The translations under genes were made by a program, and so were the position numbers. A stretch of DNA of 64,000 nt from DATCRE01 sp964235605. GTDB lineage: Bacteria > Bacteroidota > Bacteroidia > Cytophagales > Cyclobacteriaceae. The stretch spans positions 57,789-121,788 of the forward strand of contig CAXSCR010000007.1 of NCBI GenBank assembly GCA_964235605.1. The letters run 5' to 3'. This document shows positions 17,760-25,824 of this stretch, one piece after another. Below the pieces are notes generated by a model. That model worked only from the letters and a program-made list of their open reading frames with translations. It was not told the DNA's origin and ran no database searches. Numbering within the stretch: the stretch's first letter is position 1; every line of letters begins with the position of its first letter.

Positions 17760-18608
17760 CTACAGTAGACAAGAAATCAACTTCACCACTTGAACTGCTT
17801 CTTTCACATCATGAACCCTGACAATAGATGCGCCTTTAAGTAAAGCTATTGTATGTAGCGATGTGGTGCCGTTTAATGCCTCTTCTGGTGTGATGCGTAA
17901 GGTTTTCCAAATCATTGATTTACGAGAGAGACCAACTAAAATAGGCTTACCTAAAATTTTAAAATGATTAAGATTTTGGAGCAACGCGAAATTTTGTTCT
18001 CTGGTTTTAGCAAAACCAAATCCTGGATCAATAATAACATCTCTAATACCTGCTTGCTCAAGAACATAAAGCTTGCGATGAAAATGATCTATAATATCTT
18101 TGATAAGATCCGTATAAAATGTTTGGTGTGCCATGGTTTGGGGATCACCTCGCATATGCATAACCATATAAGGAACTTTAAGAGTAGCCACAGTTTCAAT
18201 CATTGCCCCATCTAAATCTCCACCTGAGATATCGTTGACTATTAAAGCACCCGCCTCCACAGCAGCTTTAGCCACGTCGCTCCTAAAAGTATCAATGGTG
18301 ATCACCGCATTAGAAAACTCTTTGCCTATTAGACCAATGGCGTGCGTAACCCTATTTAATTCATCTTTAACACTTACCTCATAAGCTCCAGGGTGTGTGG
18401 AGTAGCCGCCTACGTCTATGAAATTAGCTCCCTCTTTAAGCATTATTTCAGCCTGCTGCAGAATTGCTTGATCAGTTGTATAACGGTCACCATCGTAAAA
18501 GCTATCAGGCGTAACATTAAGAATACCCATCACTTTTGGGATCGATAAATCCATTAGCCTCCCACCTACGTTCAGTGTTTTGTTTGTTGAAAATGCTGTA
18601 TTTTGCAC
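17760..18608 (-). CDS. folP: dihydropteroate synthase
   Basis: FolP (about 282 aa) condenses p-aminobenzoate with dihydropterin pyrophosphate in folate synthesis. The TIM-barrel signatures are all present: VMGILNVTPDSFYDGDRY, DVGGYSTHPGA, ITIDTFRSDVA, DPGFGFAKT and LVGLSRKSMI. The start is uncertain. A GTG at 18608 gives MQNTAFSTNKTLNVGG, which fits homologues and does not overlap the divergent neighbour. ATGs at 18638 and 18554 are alternatives. It is transcribed towards cdaA, and its start lies 10 nt from the ATG of the divergent DUF1599 gene. Confidence 0.92.
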   Translation of the reverse strand: MQNTAFSTNKTLNVGGRLMDLSIPKVMGILNVTPDSFYDGDRYTTDQAILQQAEIMLKEGANFIDVGGYSTHPGAYEVSVKDELNRVTHAIGLIGKEFSNAVITIDTFRSDVAKAAVEAGALIVNDISGGDLDGAMIETVATLKVPYMVMHMRGDPQTMAHQTFYTDLIKDIIDHFHRKLYVLEQAGIRDVIIDPGFGFAKTREQNFALLQNLNHFKILGKPILVGLSRKSMIWKTLRITPEEALNGTTSLHTIALLKGASIVRVHDVKEAVQVVKLISCLL

Positions 18609-18618
18609 CGCTAAAATT

Positions 18619-19158
18619 ATGATTGAAAAAACTGCCATCGAATATAAACAGGTAATTGCCGGCTGCAAAACGTTGTTTGAAAAGAAGACTAAAGATTATG
18701 GAACGGCTTGGCGAATCTTACGCATTACTTCCATTACTGATCAGATTTTCCTCAAAGCGCAGCGGATTAGAAGCATTCAAGAAAAAGGCGCTCAAAAAGT
18801 TGAAGATCCCATAAAAGACGAATTTGTCGGAATTATTAACTACTGCATTCTTGCCATGATTCAAATACAATTGGTTCATTCTGCTAAGCTGGACATTGCG
18901 TATGAAGAGCTAGAGCCTTTATATGATAAAACTGTTGCTGAAACTTTTGATCTTCTTCAAAATAAAAACCATGATTATGGGGAAGCTTGGCGCGAAATGC
19001 GGGTGAGCTCAATAACCGACATAATATTGATGAAGTTACTTCGCGTAAAGCAAATTGAAGACAACTCAGGTAAAACACTTGTGAGCGAAGGCATTAAAGC
19101 AAATTATCAAGATATGATCAATTATGCTGTATTTGCCCTTATCAAACTGAAAGATTAA
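18619..19158 (+). CDS. DUF1599 protein with internal duplication
   Basis: A 179-residue soluble protein built of two similar halves. The first has KKTKDYGTAWRILRITSITD and later IINYCILAMIQI (about residues 20-90). The second has NKNHDYGEAWREMRVSSITD and later MINYAVFALIKL (about 110-177). This matches the DUF1599 family, which has been linked by fold to nucleotide pyrophosphohydrolase-like helical proteins, but the function is not known. The start is the ATG at 18619. It is divergent from folP with 10 nt between start codons and is followed 11 nt later by the DoxX gene, the usual Bacteroidota order. Confidence 0.85.
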   Translation: MIEKTAIEYKQVIAGCKTLFEKKTKDYGTAWRILRITSITDQIFLKAQRIRSIQEKGAQKVEDPIKDEFVGIINYCILAMIQIQLVHSAKLDIAYEELEPLYDKTVAETFDLLQNKNHDYGEAWREMRVSSITDIILMKLLRVKQIEDNSGKTLVSEGIKANYQDMINYAVFALIKLKD

Positions 19159-19169
19159 CACCGTCTATT

Positions 19170-20273
19170 ATGATGAAACTCATTGATCAATTCTCAAGAT
19201 TTTTTGTTGGTGCTCTGTTTATATTTTCAGGTTTAATAAAACTGAACGATCCTATTGGTACGGAAATAAAAATGGAAGAGTACTTTGACGTTTTCTCAAA
19301 TGACTTCGGTTCGTTCTTTCATATTTTCATACCCTATGCACTTGAAATTGGAATGGTCATGATTGTGTTGGAAGTGGTGTTAGGTGTGGCCGTGCTGTTA
19401 AATTATAAAATGAACATAACATCAAAGGTACTTCTAGCGCTTATGGTATTCTTTACCTTTCTTACATTCTATTCAGCATACTTCAACAAAGTAACAGATT
19501 GTGGGTGTTTTGGTGATGCTATTAAGCTGACGCCCTGGCAATCATTTATTAAAGATCTTATTCTTATGGTTTTTGTCGTTCACTTGGTTTGGCATCATAA
19601 ACGATATGTACCTACACTACGAACTAGAGAAGGCCATGCATTTATCTTATCGATTACTCTTTTAAGTATTTTTTTAGGCGTATATGCACTTCGTCATTTG
19701 CCCTTTATTGATTTCCGTTCATACAAAATCGGTAATAACATTCCCGCACAAATGCAACCACAGGAGCAACCCGATATTGAATATATTTTTGAAAAAGATG
19801 GAAAGGAAGTAGCATCGAAAAAATTCCTTCCTGAGACAGAAGGATATAAGTATAAGAATTCTCGTGTTTTAAATGCTGATAAAACGGTTGCTAAAATAAG
19901 TGACTATTCAGTAACGAGTGCAGATGGTGAAGATGTGACGCAAAATACTTTTGAAGGAAATAAGCTGTTACTCATTATCTATAATGTGAAATACGCCTCC
20001 TCTGCTAACCTGGATAAAATCCGTGATTTGATTAAAAACTTAGACGGTAAAATTGAACTCATGGCCCTCACAGCTTCTTCTGCTGGTGAATTTGAAGCGT
20101 TTAGGCATCAACATCAATTGGCCATCCCTTATTACTTTTCAGATGCTACTGTATTAAAGACTATAATTCGCTCGAACCCAGGACTTACACTTTGGCAGAA
20201 GGGCACAGTAAAAGGAATGTGGCATCACAATGATACGCCTACTGCAGAAGAGGTTTTGGAGAAGTTAAATTAG
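19170..20273 (+). CDS. BT_3928-type DoxX family membrane protein
   Basis: This 367-residue inner-membrane protein has four helices in the first 150 residues in a DoxX/MauE-like arrangement (RFFVGALFIFSGLIKLNDPI, then TDCGCFGDAIKLTPWQSFIKD with a CGCFG motif). A fifth helix lies at about 155-175. The C-terminal periplasmic part (about 240-367) has a thioredoxin-like pattern but no CXXC, ending TAEEVLEKLN. MauE-like proteins take part in redox handling of exported proteins. Here the exact role is unknown. It begins 11 nt after the DUF1599 gene. Confidence 0.85.
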   Translation: MMKLIDQFSRFFVGALFIFSGLIKLNDPIGTEIKMEEYFDVFSNDFGSFFHIFIPYALEIGMVMIVLEVVLGVAVLLNYKMNITSKVLLALMVFFTFLTFYSAYFNKVTDCGCFGDAIKLTPWQSFIKDLILMVFVVHLVWHHKRYVPTLRTREGHAFILSITLLSIFLGVYALRHLPFIDFRSYKIGNNIPAQMQPQEQPDIEYIFEKDGKEVASKKFLPETEGYKYKNSRVLNADKTVAKISDYSVTSADGEDVTQNTFEGNKLLLIIYNVKYASSANLDKIRDLIKNLDGKIELMALTASSAGEFEAFRHQHQLAIPYYFSDATVLKTIIRSNPGLTLWQKGTVKGMWHHNDTPTAEEVLEKLN

Positions 20274-20296
20274 ATTTAGCATTGCTTAAATTGTAC

Positions 20297-20803
20297 ATGA
20301 AAATATTTCTTATCGGCATGCCCGGTTCCGGTAAAAGTACGTTAGGTCGCCAATTAGCAACTGAGCTTAACCTACCTTTCGTAGATCTCGATTTCGAAAT
20401 TGAAATGCAAGAAGGCAAAACAATAAAAGAGATATTTAGCCAACCCGGTGAAGCGGCTTTCAGGTTAGCTGAATCAAAAGCATTGAAACACTTTTCCTTA
20501 TTAAATAAAAGTTTTGTCTTGGCGACAGGGGGTGGAGCGCCATGCTTTCATGAAGGTATTAATATTATAAACCAAGTCGGTGTTAGCGTTTTTCTAGACG
20601 TTTCTATAGATGAATTAGCCTCCCGCGTAGAACAAAATACAGATCGTCCACTTTTTCATACGTTAGAAAAATCAGAATTGATCGACAAGTTAACATCTAT
20701 ACGTGATAGCAGATTGAAGTGCTATCAGCAAGCAACAATTACAGTTGTCAATCCGTCCTTACAAAAAGTATTGGAGCGTATTAAAAAGTTAGACCTACAG
20801 TAA
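20297..20803 (+). CDS. aroK: shikimate kinase
   Basis: AroK (168 aa) phosphorylates shikimate at O3 with ATP in the aromatic amino acid pathway. The Walker A motif FLIGMPGSGKST is at the N-terminus. It is followed by the shikimate-binding DLDFEIE, the Arg-containing AAFRLAESKAL, the Walker B-like LATGGGAP, and the LID region TDRPLF. The ATG at 20297 is the right start, since the nucleotide-binding strand begins at once; an upstream TTG adds five unneeded residues. Its last 23 nt overlap the 3' end of the converging porin gene. Confidence 0.93.
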   Translation: MKIFLIGMPGSGKSTLGRQLATELNLPFVDLDFEIEMQEGKTIKEIFSQPGEAAFRLAESKALKHFSLLNKSFVLATGGGAPCFHEGINIINQVGVSVFLDVSIDELASRVEQNTDRPLFHTLEKSELIDKLTSIRDSRLKCYQQATITVVNPSLQKVLERIKKLDLQ

Positions 20804-22346
20804 CGACTCCTCTAACCATGTTGTTCTTTATTTCTACAGAGGGAGCATAACTATAGGGATTATAATAATTATCTCCACGGCTGTTTATTAATGCAAAGTC
20901 TGCAAAGAAATTTCTAGTCTTTATACCAAACCCACCGCTAACTGAAGTTACTGTATTATCAAAGTTACCAGAATTTGCCATCGTGTTTCCTTGTACGCCG
21001 AAACCTGCACGAACTCTAAAGATCTCATAACGAAACTCAGCTCCAAGTCTGTAGTTAACTGTTGGTTTATAACTGCTTCTTATTTCCGAATTAGTATTCG
21101 AGAATGAAGGGCCTTCATTTGAATCATACCTTGCATGTTTGGCATTTACATATTCAATATCGCCTGATATTAGCCCAAACTTAGAAATAAAAGCAAGTCC
21201 GCCGCTTAATTTAGCCGGTGTCATAAGTGTGTAGTCGGATGTAACGATATCCGTAGCAGCAAACTCATTATTAAGAGTTATGGTTTCTGTACCATCAAAA
21301 TAAACAAAATCCTTCCAATTTGTATTCATTACCGCATCATACTTTTCATAAAGCCAATACATTGTGGGGGTAGTAAAGGACAAACCGAATTGAATGAAAT
21401 TTACAGGACGTGATGTCATACCAATTGTCGCGTTTACACCTGAACCTTTTACGTCTAGCGTTTCCTGAAGACCCAAATTGCTTAGGTAAGCATTATTATC
21501 AAACGCCTCGGAATATGTTTTGATTGATTTATACTTTATAGATGTAACACCAATACCTGCACCAAAAAAGAACTTATCCTTAAAGTTTCCCCCATATGAA
21601 AAATTCCATTGGTTTGAGGATCCAGCGTTTTTAACTTCTTCAGTTTGAAGGTTATCGATGGTGTTATCATTGCCGAGCCAATAGGTAACGTCGCTAAAAT
21701 ATTCACTTGCGGGCCCGGTATCTGGATCTGATAAAAGACTTTTAGGACCAATTAAATAATTATAATAAGCAAGACCTGTAGGAGAGTTATATTCAGGTCC
21801 CGAGGGTAGGTTATAATCCGGATCTCCTTTACCAAAAATATCTTTAGGATCTGGATTATTATATGAGTCAGCCACATCAACAAAATCATCGATGATAGAA
21901 TTCTGTGTATTAAAACCACTATAGCGTATTGTCTGATTAAAATCATTTATGCGTGATAAACTAATGGCAATAGATCCACCCCGATAATCGCTATTTGTCT
22001 TGGGTAAATGTAACACAATACTAAATCCAGGAATGTTGAGTTTAACCTTTGAGTCGTTAGTAGTAGTACCAAGATATTGCGAATTGGTGTTTAAAACATT
22101 TAATCCGTGGCTCAAAGAAATTTCATTTCTATTGTAAAATCCGAGTCCCGCAGGATTTGAAAGTGCAGAACTATAGTCACCACCTAAAGCAACATTAGTC
22201 CCCCCGAGCGCTTGAATTCTAGCGCTTCCCCCTGGTGTAATCCGGCTAAATTGCCCTGCGGACTGAACATAACTTTGACTATATGAATAACTGGCAGAAA
22301 GTAATAGCACCCCCGTGAGGATCGCCTCTAAAAATTTTGATCGCAT
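20781..22346 (-). CDS. outer membrane FadL/OmpP1-type transport protein
   Basis: A 521-residue outer membrane beta-barrel with a signal peptide (ILTGVLLLSASYSYSQ). The mature N-terminus SQSYVQSAGQFSRITPGGSARIQALGGTNVALGGDYSS matches the hatch region of FadL/OmpP1-like transporters, which take up hydrophobic substrates. Alternating beta strands fill the rest and the chain ends in the aromatic VVTVGLTF, a usual barrel-assembly signal. Substrate unknown. It overlaps aroK by 23 nt tail-to-tail and lies 27 nt downstream of the Asn-rich protein gene, on the same strand. Confidence 0.85.
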   Translation of the reverse strand: MRSKFLEAILTGVLLLSASYSYSQSYVQSAGQFSRITPGGSARIQALGGTNVALGGDYSSALSNPAGLGFYNRNEISLSHGLNVLNTNSQYLGTTTNDSKVKLNIPGFSIVLHLPKTNSDYRGGSIAISLSRINDFNQTIRYSGFNTQNSIIDDFVDVADSYNNPDPKDIFGKGDPDYNLPSGPEYNSPTGLAYYNYLIGPKSLLSDPDTGPASEYFSDVTYWLGNDNTIDNLQTEEVKNAGSSNQWNFSYGGNFKDKFFFGAGIGVTSIKYKSIKTYSEAFDNNAYLSNLGLQETLDVKGSGVNATIGMTSRPVNFIQFGLSFTTPTMYWLYEKYDAVMNTNWKDFVYFDGTETITLNNEFAATDIVTSDYTLMTPAKLSGGLAFISKFGLISGDIEYVNAKHARYDSNEGPSFSNTNSEIRSSYKPTVNYRLGAEFRYEIFRVRAGFGVQGNTMANSGNFDNTVTSVSGGFGIKTRNFFADFALINSRGDNYYNPYSYAPSVEIKNNMVRGVVTVGLTF

Positions 22347-22373
22347 TGTAATGGATTAAGAATTTAAATATTT

Positions 22374-23615
22374 TTATCTACCTCTTGATCTTCCACCGCT
22401 ACCGCCAGAATGGCTACCGCTGCTTCCGCCACTATTACTTCCTCCACTGCGTGAGGGAGCTGGGCTATATGTGTTAGATCCGCTGCTATTAGAATTATTG
22501 TTTGAACTATTCCGTTGTCTGTTTCCGTTGTCGGAGCTTCCTTGATTAGAATTACGTGATGGACTTGTTGTAGTTGTTGTTTGCTGTTGAAATGGCCTCC
22601 TTGTAGTGTTGTTATTTGAACCACCCATATTTGTGTTATTCGTGTTGTTGCTATTATTATAATACTCAGGTTGTCTCTGTTGTTGTGTAGCGTTCCGGCC
22701 GCTTGAACTGTTATTGTCGCCTTGTGAGTTTCTATTGAACTCTCTTACCCTTCCTGAATTTATAGCGCCTTGAGAAACATTACGCGTGCGCGAACTATTA
22801 TTGTTACTATACGAACTAGCTCCGCCTCTTGAAGGCCTACTCCCGCGAACCACATTTCTGCGTGGGCTGTTCTCATTAACAATCATAACTGTATTTCCTC
22901 TTGGGTAATAACCGCCGCCACCATAATAATTATTATAACCTCCATAATAACTATTATAATAAGATGGATACCCGCCATAGTTATAGCCATAACTCATACC
23001 ATAACTTCCCCAACCACTATTCCATGAATTTCCAAACGAGAAACCGAATGAGCTTGACCAACCATTACCATAATAAGGACTATACATAGGATTATTATAA
23101 TAACTATCATAGTATCCATAGTAATAAGGACTGTTCCAAGAATTCATTCCACCACCATACCATGAGGGACGGTTATACCAACTGTTATTGTTATAGCCAT
23201 TATATCCACTGTTGTAATTATTATTATAAATGCCTGCATTATTGTTATAAGCATTGTTATTATATTGATAGTTATCTACATAATATTCATCATTGTTGGT
23301 ATTGTACGAATTAGAATTGTAAGCGTTAGCATTAGCGGATGAATTAGAAGAGTTGCTGTTGTTGTAGCCTGAGTTTGATGATGGTGAATATTCAGGATTA
23401 ACATCCTTAGAATCGTAGTTGTTTGCAGTTTTCTCTTCAGGCGTGGCGTCTTCCTCGGTAGTCGCAGTATAAGTAATAGAAGCCTTAGCCTTTTTCTCGT
23501 TTAATTTTGCCCGGTCTTTAGCATTGAAATACATATCATCATTCTCAACCTGCGCCATAGTGGCCAATGCGGTAACATTAAAAAGTATAGCGAGTAATAT
23601 GGATTTGATCTTCAT
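22374..23615 (-). CDS. exported Asn/Gly/Tyr/Ser-rich low-complexity protein
   Basis: A 413-residue protein with a signal peptide (about residues 1-20, IKSILLAILFNVTALATMAQ). A short charged region with DDMYFNAKDRAKLNEKK follows, and then some 330 residues dominated by Asn, Tyr, Gly and Ser (for example NSGYNGYNNNSWYNRPSWYG). The last 90 residues are Ser/Gly/Arg/Asn-rich, ending GSGGRSRGR. No enzymatic domain is visible. The composition suggests a disordered or prion-like surface or periplasmic matrix component. The ATG at 23615 sets the signal peptide at the start. It is divergent from proS, and the FadL-like gene follows 27 nt downstream. Confidence 0.75.
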   Translation of the reverse strand: MKIKSILLAILFNVTALATMAQVENDDMYFNAKDRAKLNEKKAKASITYTATTEEDATPEEKTANNYDSKDVNPEYSPSSNSGYNNSNSSNSSANANAYNSNSYNTNNDEYYVDNYQYNNNAYNNNAGIYNNNYNSGYNGYNNNSWYNRPSWYGGGMNSWNSPYYYGYYDSYYNNPMYSPYYGNGWSSSFGFSFGNSWNSGWGSYGMSYGYNYGGYPSYYNSYYGGYNNYYGGGGYYPRGNTVMIVNENSPRRNVVRGSRPSRGGASSYSNNNSSRTRNVSQGAINSGRVREFNRNSQGDNNSSSGRNATQQQRQPEYYNNSNNTNNTNMGGSNNNTTRRPFQQQTTTTTSPSRNSNQGSSDNGNRQRNSSNNNSNSSGSNTYSPAPSRSGGSNSGGSSGSHSGGSGGRSRGR

Positions 23616-23703
23616 AACCAACTGATTATATGATGAATTAACGGTGATCGGCAAAAAAAGTATTTAAAAATACAAAATTTAACCGGTTTTGAGCGGCTAA
23701 AAT

Positions 23704-23711
23704 TATCTTTG
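23704..23711 (+). promoter_or_regulatory. putative -7 element for proS
   Basis: TATCTTTG matches TAnnTTTG and lies 36 nt before the proS ATG. The nearest TTG is only 12 nt upstream, closer than the usual spacing, so confidence is low. Confidence 0.3.
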
Positions 23712-23747
23712 CCGATCAGTATAGGATAAACAATAATTATACCAAAT

Positions 23748-25226
23748 ATGGGAAAGGAAATTACCAGTAGAAGTGAAGATTACTCTTTGTGGTACAACGA
23801 ATTAGTGAAGAAAGCTGACCTCGCGGATCACTCAGATGTAAGAGGTTGTATGGTAATTAAACCTTATGGTTATAGCATTTGGGAGAAAATGCAACAGGCG
23901 CTTGATAAGATGTTTAAGGACACCGGACATGTGAATGCGTATTTCCCGCTTTTTGTTCCTAAAAGCTTGTTTGAAGCGGAGGAAAAGAACGCAGAAGGTT
24001 TTGCAAAAGAGTGTGCTATTGTCACTCATTATAGGCTTAAAACGGATCCTGCCAATAAAGGAAAACTTATTGTTGATCCAGACGCAAAGCTTGAAGAAGA
24101 ACTTATTGTTCGCCCAACAAGTGAAGCTATTATATGGAGCACGTATAAAAAATGGATTCAATCTTATAGAGATTTACCTCTTTTAATCAACCAGTGGGCT
24201 AATGTGGTTCGCTGGGAGATGCGTACAAGACTCTTTTTACGTACAGCAGAATTTCTATGGCAAGAAGGCCATACAGCACATGCCACCTCTGTGGAAGCTG
24301 TAAAAGAAACAGTTCAAATGCTTGATGTCTATGCAGAATTTGCAGAAACCTTTATGGCAATGCCAGTAATCAAAGGAAGGAAATCTGAAGGGGAAAGATT
24401 TCCGGGCGCTATTGATACCTATTGCATAGAAGCCATGATGCAGGATGGAAAAGCATTACAAGCTGGAACGTCACACTTCTTAGGTCAAAATTTTGCTAAG
24501 GCATTTAATGTTCAATTTACAAATAAGGAGGGTAAGCTTGATCATGTATGGGGTACGTCCTGGGGTGTTAGTACGCGGTTAATGGGTGCTTTAATCATGG
24601 CACATTCAGATGATGATGGTCTTGTATTACCACCGAAGTTAGCACCGATCCATGTTGTCGTCGTCCCTATTTTTAGAAGCGAAGATGAGTTGACAAGAAT
24701 TTCATTAAAGGTTGAGGAGTTTGCATCTGCTTTACGGAACCAAGGCTATGCCGTAAAGTTTGATAATCGTGATAACTATAAACCAGGCTTCAAGTTTGCT
24801 GAATGGGAACTTAAGGGCGTACCTGTCCGCATTGCTATCGGCCCACGTGATCTTGATAATGAAACAGTAGAAGTAGCTAGACGAGACACAAAAGAAAAGC
24901 AAATCATGAAGATGGATGACGTCACGAAGGCAGTCCCCGAACTTCTCAACTCCATCCAGGAAAATATTTATCAAAAGGCATTAAAATTCAGATCCGAAAA
25001 GATTACTTCAGTAGACTCATATGACGAGTTGAAGAAAGTACTTGATGAAAAAGGTGGATTTGTTTCAGCGCATTGGGACGGAACGGTAGAAACTGAAACT
25101 GCTATTAAGGAGGAGACGAAAGCAACCATTCGCTGTATTCCACTAGATGCGAAAGACGAAAGTGGTGTGTGCGTATATTCCGGGAGGCCATCTAGTCAAA
25201 GGGTTCTATTTGCTCGGGCTTATTAA
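23748..25226 (+). CDS. proS: prolyl-tRNA synthetase (archaeal/eukaryotic-like type)
   Basis: ProS (492 aa) attaches proline to tRNA(Pro). The class II motifs are present: motif 2 around WANVVRWEMRTRLFLRTAEFLWQEGHTAH and motif 3 around WGTSWGVSTRLMGALIMAHSDDDGLVLPPKLAPI. The anticodon-binding domain follows (VVPIFRSEDELTRI on). The length, the absence of the long bacterial editing insertion and the C-terminal Tyr (FARAY) identify the archaeal/eukaryotic-like ProRS form widespread in Bacteroidota. It starts with ATG. Confidence 0.95.
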   Translation: MGKEITSRSEDYSLWYNELVKKADLADHSDVRGCMVIKPYGYSIWEKMQQALDKMFKDTGHVNAYFPLFVPKSLFEAEEKNAEGFAKECAIVTHYRLKTDPANKGKLIVDPDAKLEEELIVRPTSEAIIWSTYKKWIQSYRDLPLLINQWANVVRWEMRTRLFLRTAEFLWQEGHTAHATSVEAVKETVQMLDVYAEFAETFMAMPVIKGRKSEGERFPGAIDTYCIEAMMQDGKALQAGTSHFLGQNFAKAFNVQFTNKEGKLDHVWGTSWGVSTRLMGALIMAHSDDDGLVLPPKLAPIHVVVVPIFRSEDELTRISLKVEEFASALRNQGYAVKFDNRDNYKPGFKFAEWELKGVPVRIAIGPRDLDNETVEVARRDTKEKQIMKMDDVTKAVPELLNSIQENIYQKALKFRSEKITSVDSYDELKKVLDEKGGFVSAHWDGTVETETAIKEETKATIRCIPLDAKDESGVCVYSGRPSSQRVLFARAY

Positions 25227-25228
25227 TA

Positions 25229-25256
25229 GCTGCGAGTTTTGAGCTGCGAGTTTTGA
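25229..25256 (+). repeat. tandem heptad repeat behind proS
   Basis: Two copies of the 14-mer GCTGCGAGTTTTGA, each made of two related 7-nt units, lie directly after the proS stop. This is one member of the dispersed heptad-tract family described in the findings. Confidence 0.75.
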
Positions 25257-25280
25257 GCAACTTACCTATGGTAGGGTTGC
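25257..25280 (+). terminator. hairpin downstream of proS
   Basis: GCAAC and TACC pair with GGTA and GTTGC around a TAT loop, with small bulges. Only a short T-rich stretch follows (AGTTTTAG). It could act as a weak terminator. Confidence 0.35.
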
Positions 25281-25337
25281 AGTTTTAGCATACGCGTGAT
25301 AGTAAAGCCAACCGCTATAGCTTTCCTTTTTAATATG

Positions 25338-25345
25338 TAGCTTTG
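25338..25345 (+). promoter_or_regulatory. TAGCTTTG element adjoining nfeD start
   Basis: TAGCTTTG ends 5 nt before the ATG at 25351. It matches TAnnTTTG but has no TTG at -33 spacing. If functional it implies a leaderless message. Confidence 0.25.
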
Positions 25346-25350
25346 GTAAT

Positions 25351-25818
25351 ATGGAATGGTATCTCATTTTAACCTTAATTGGTATTGGACTTCTGCTGCT
25401 GGTCATAGAGGTCATTTTTATTCCTGGAACCAGTGTTGCAGGTTTGATTGGTTTTGCTTTAATACTTATCGGTGTAGTATTAAGCTTTAATTATTTTGGT
25501 AGTTCTACAGGTTGGATTGTTGTAGGTTGCGCAGCTGTTGTTTCAGGTATTATCTTTTATTGGACTTTTAGAACAAAGCCTTGGAAAATATTTGCCTTGA
25601 AATCTTCCATCCAAAGTAAGGTTAATGAAGGTGCTTTAGACGCACTTATAATAGGCATGACAGGTGTTACTACTTCGGCTTTACGACCTATGGGCAATGG
25701 AAAATTTGGAGAAAAAATATTTGAAGTGACCTCATTAAGTGCTTATATAAATAGTGGCACACCTATTAAAATTGTAAGAATATCGTCAAATCAAATACTC
25801 GTAGAACCCCTTAATTAA
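25351..25818 (+). CDS. NfeD-like membrane protein
   Basis: A 155-residue short-form NfeD protein. Two or three membrane helices lie in the first 75 residues (LILTLIGIGLLLLVIEVIFIPGTSVAGLIGFALILIGVVL). The C-terminal OB-fold domain, from about residue 100, contains LIGMTGVTTSALRPMGNGKFGEKIFEV, the part that contacts flotillins. It lacks the N-terminal ClpP-like protease of long NfeD proteins. FloA follows after 6 nt, and NfeD-flotillin pairs are usual partners that organise membrane microdomains. Confidence 0.88.
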   Translation: MEWYLILTLIGIGLLLLVIEVIFIPGTSVAGLIGFALILIGVVLSFNYFGSSTGWIVVGCAAVVSGIIFYWTFRTKPWKIFALKSSIQSKVNEGALDALIIGMTGVTTSALRPMGNGKFGEKIFEVTSLSAYINSGTPIKIVRISSNQILVEPLN

Positions 25819-25824
25819 AAAATC

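Noticed and set aside
22364..22624. 86-codon frame antiparallel-shifted within the Asn-rich gene
   Set aside because: It is an alternative frame of low-complexity codons of the Asn/Ser-rich gene and has no independent signal.
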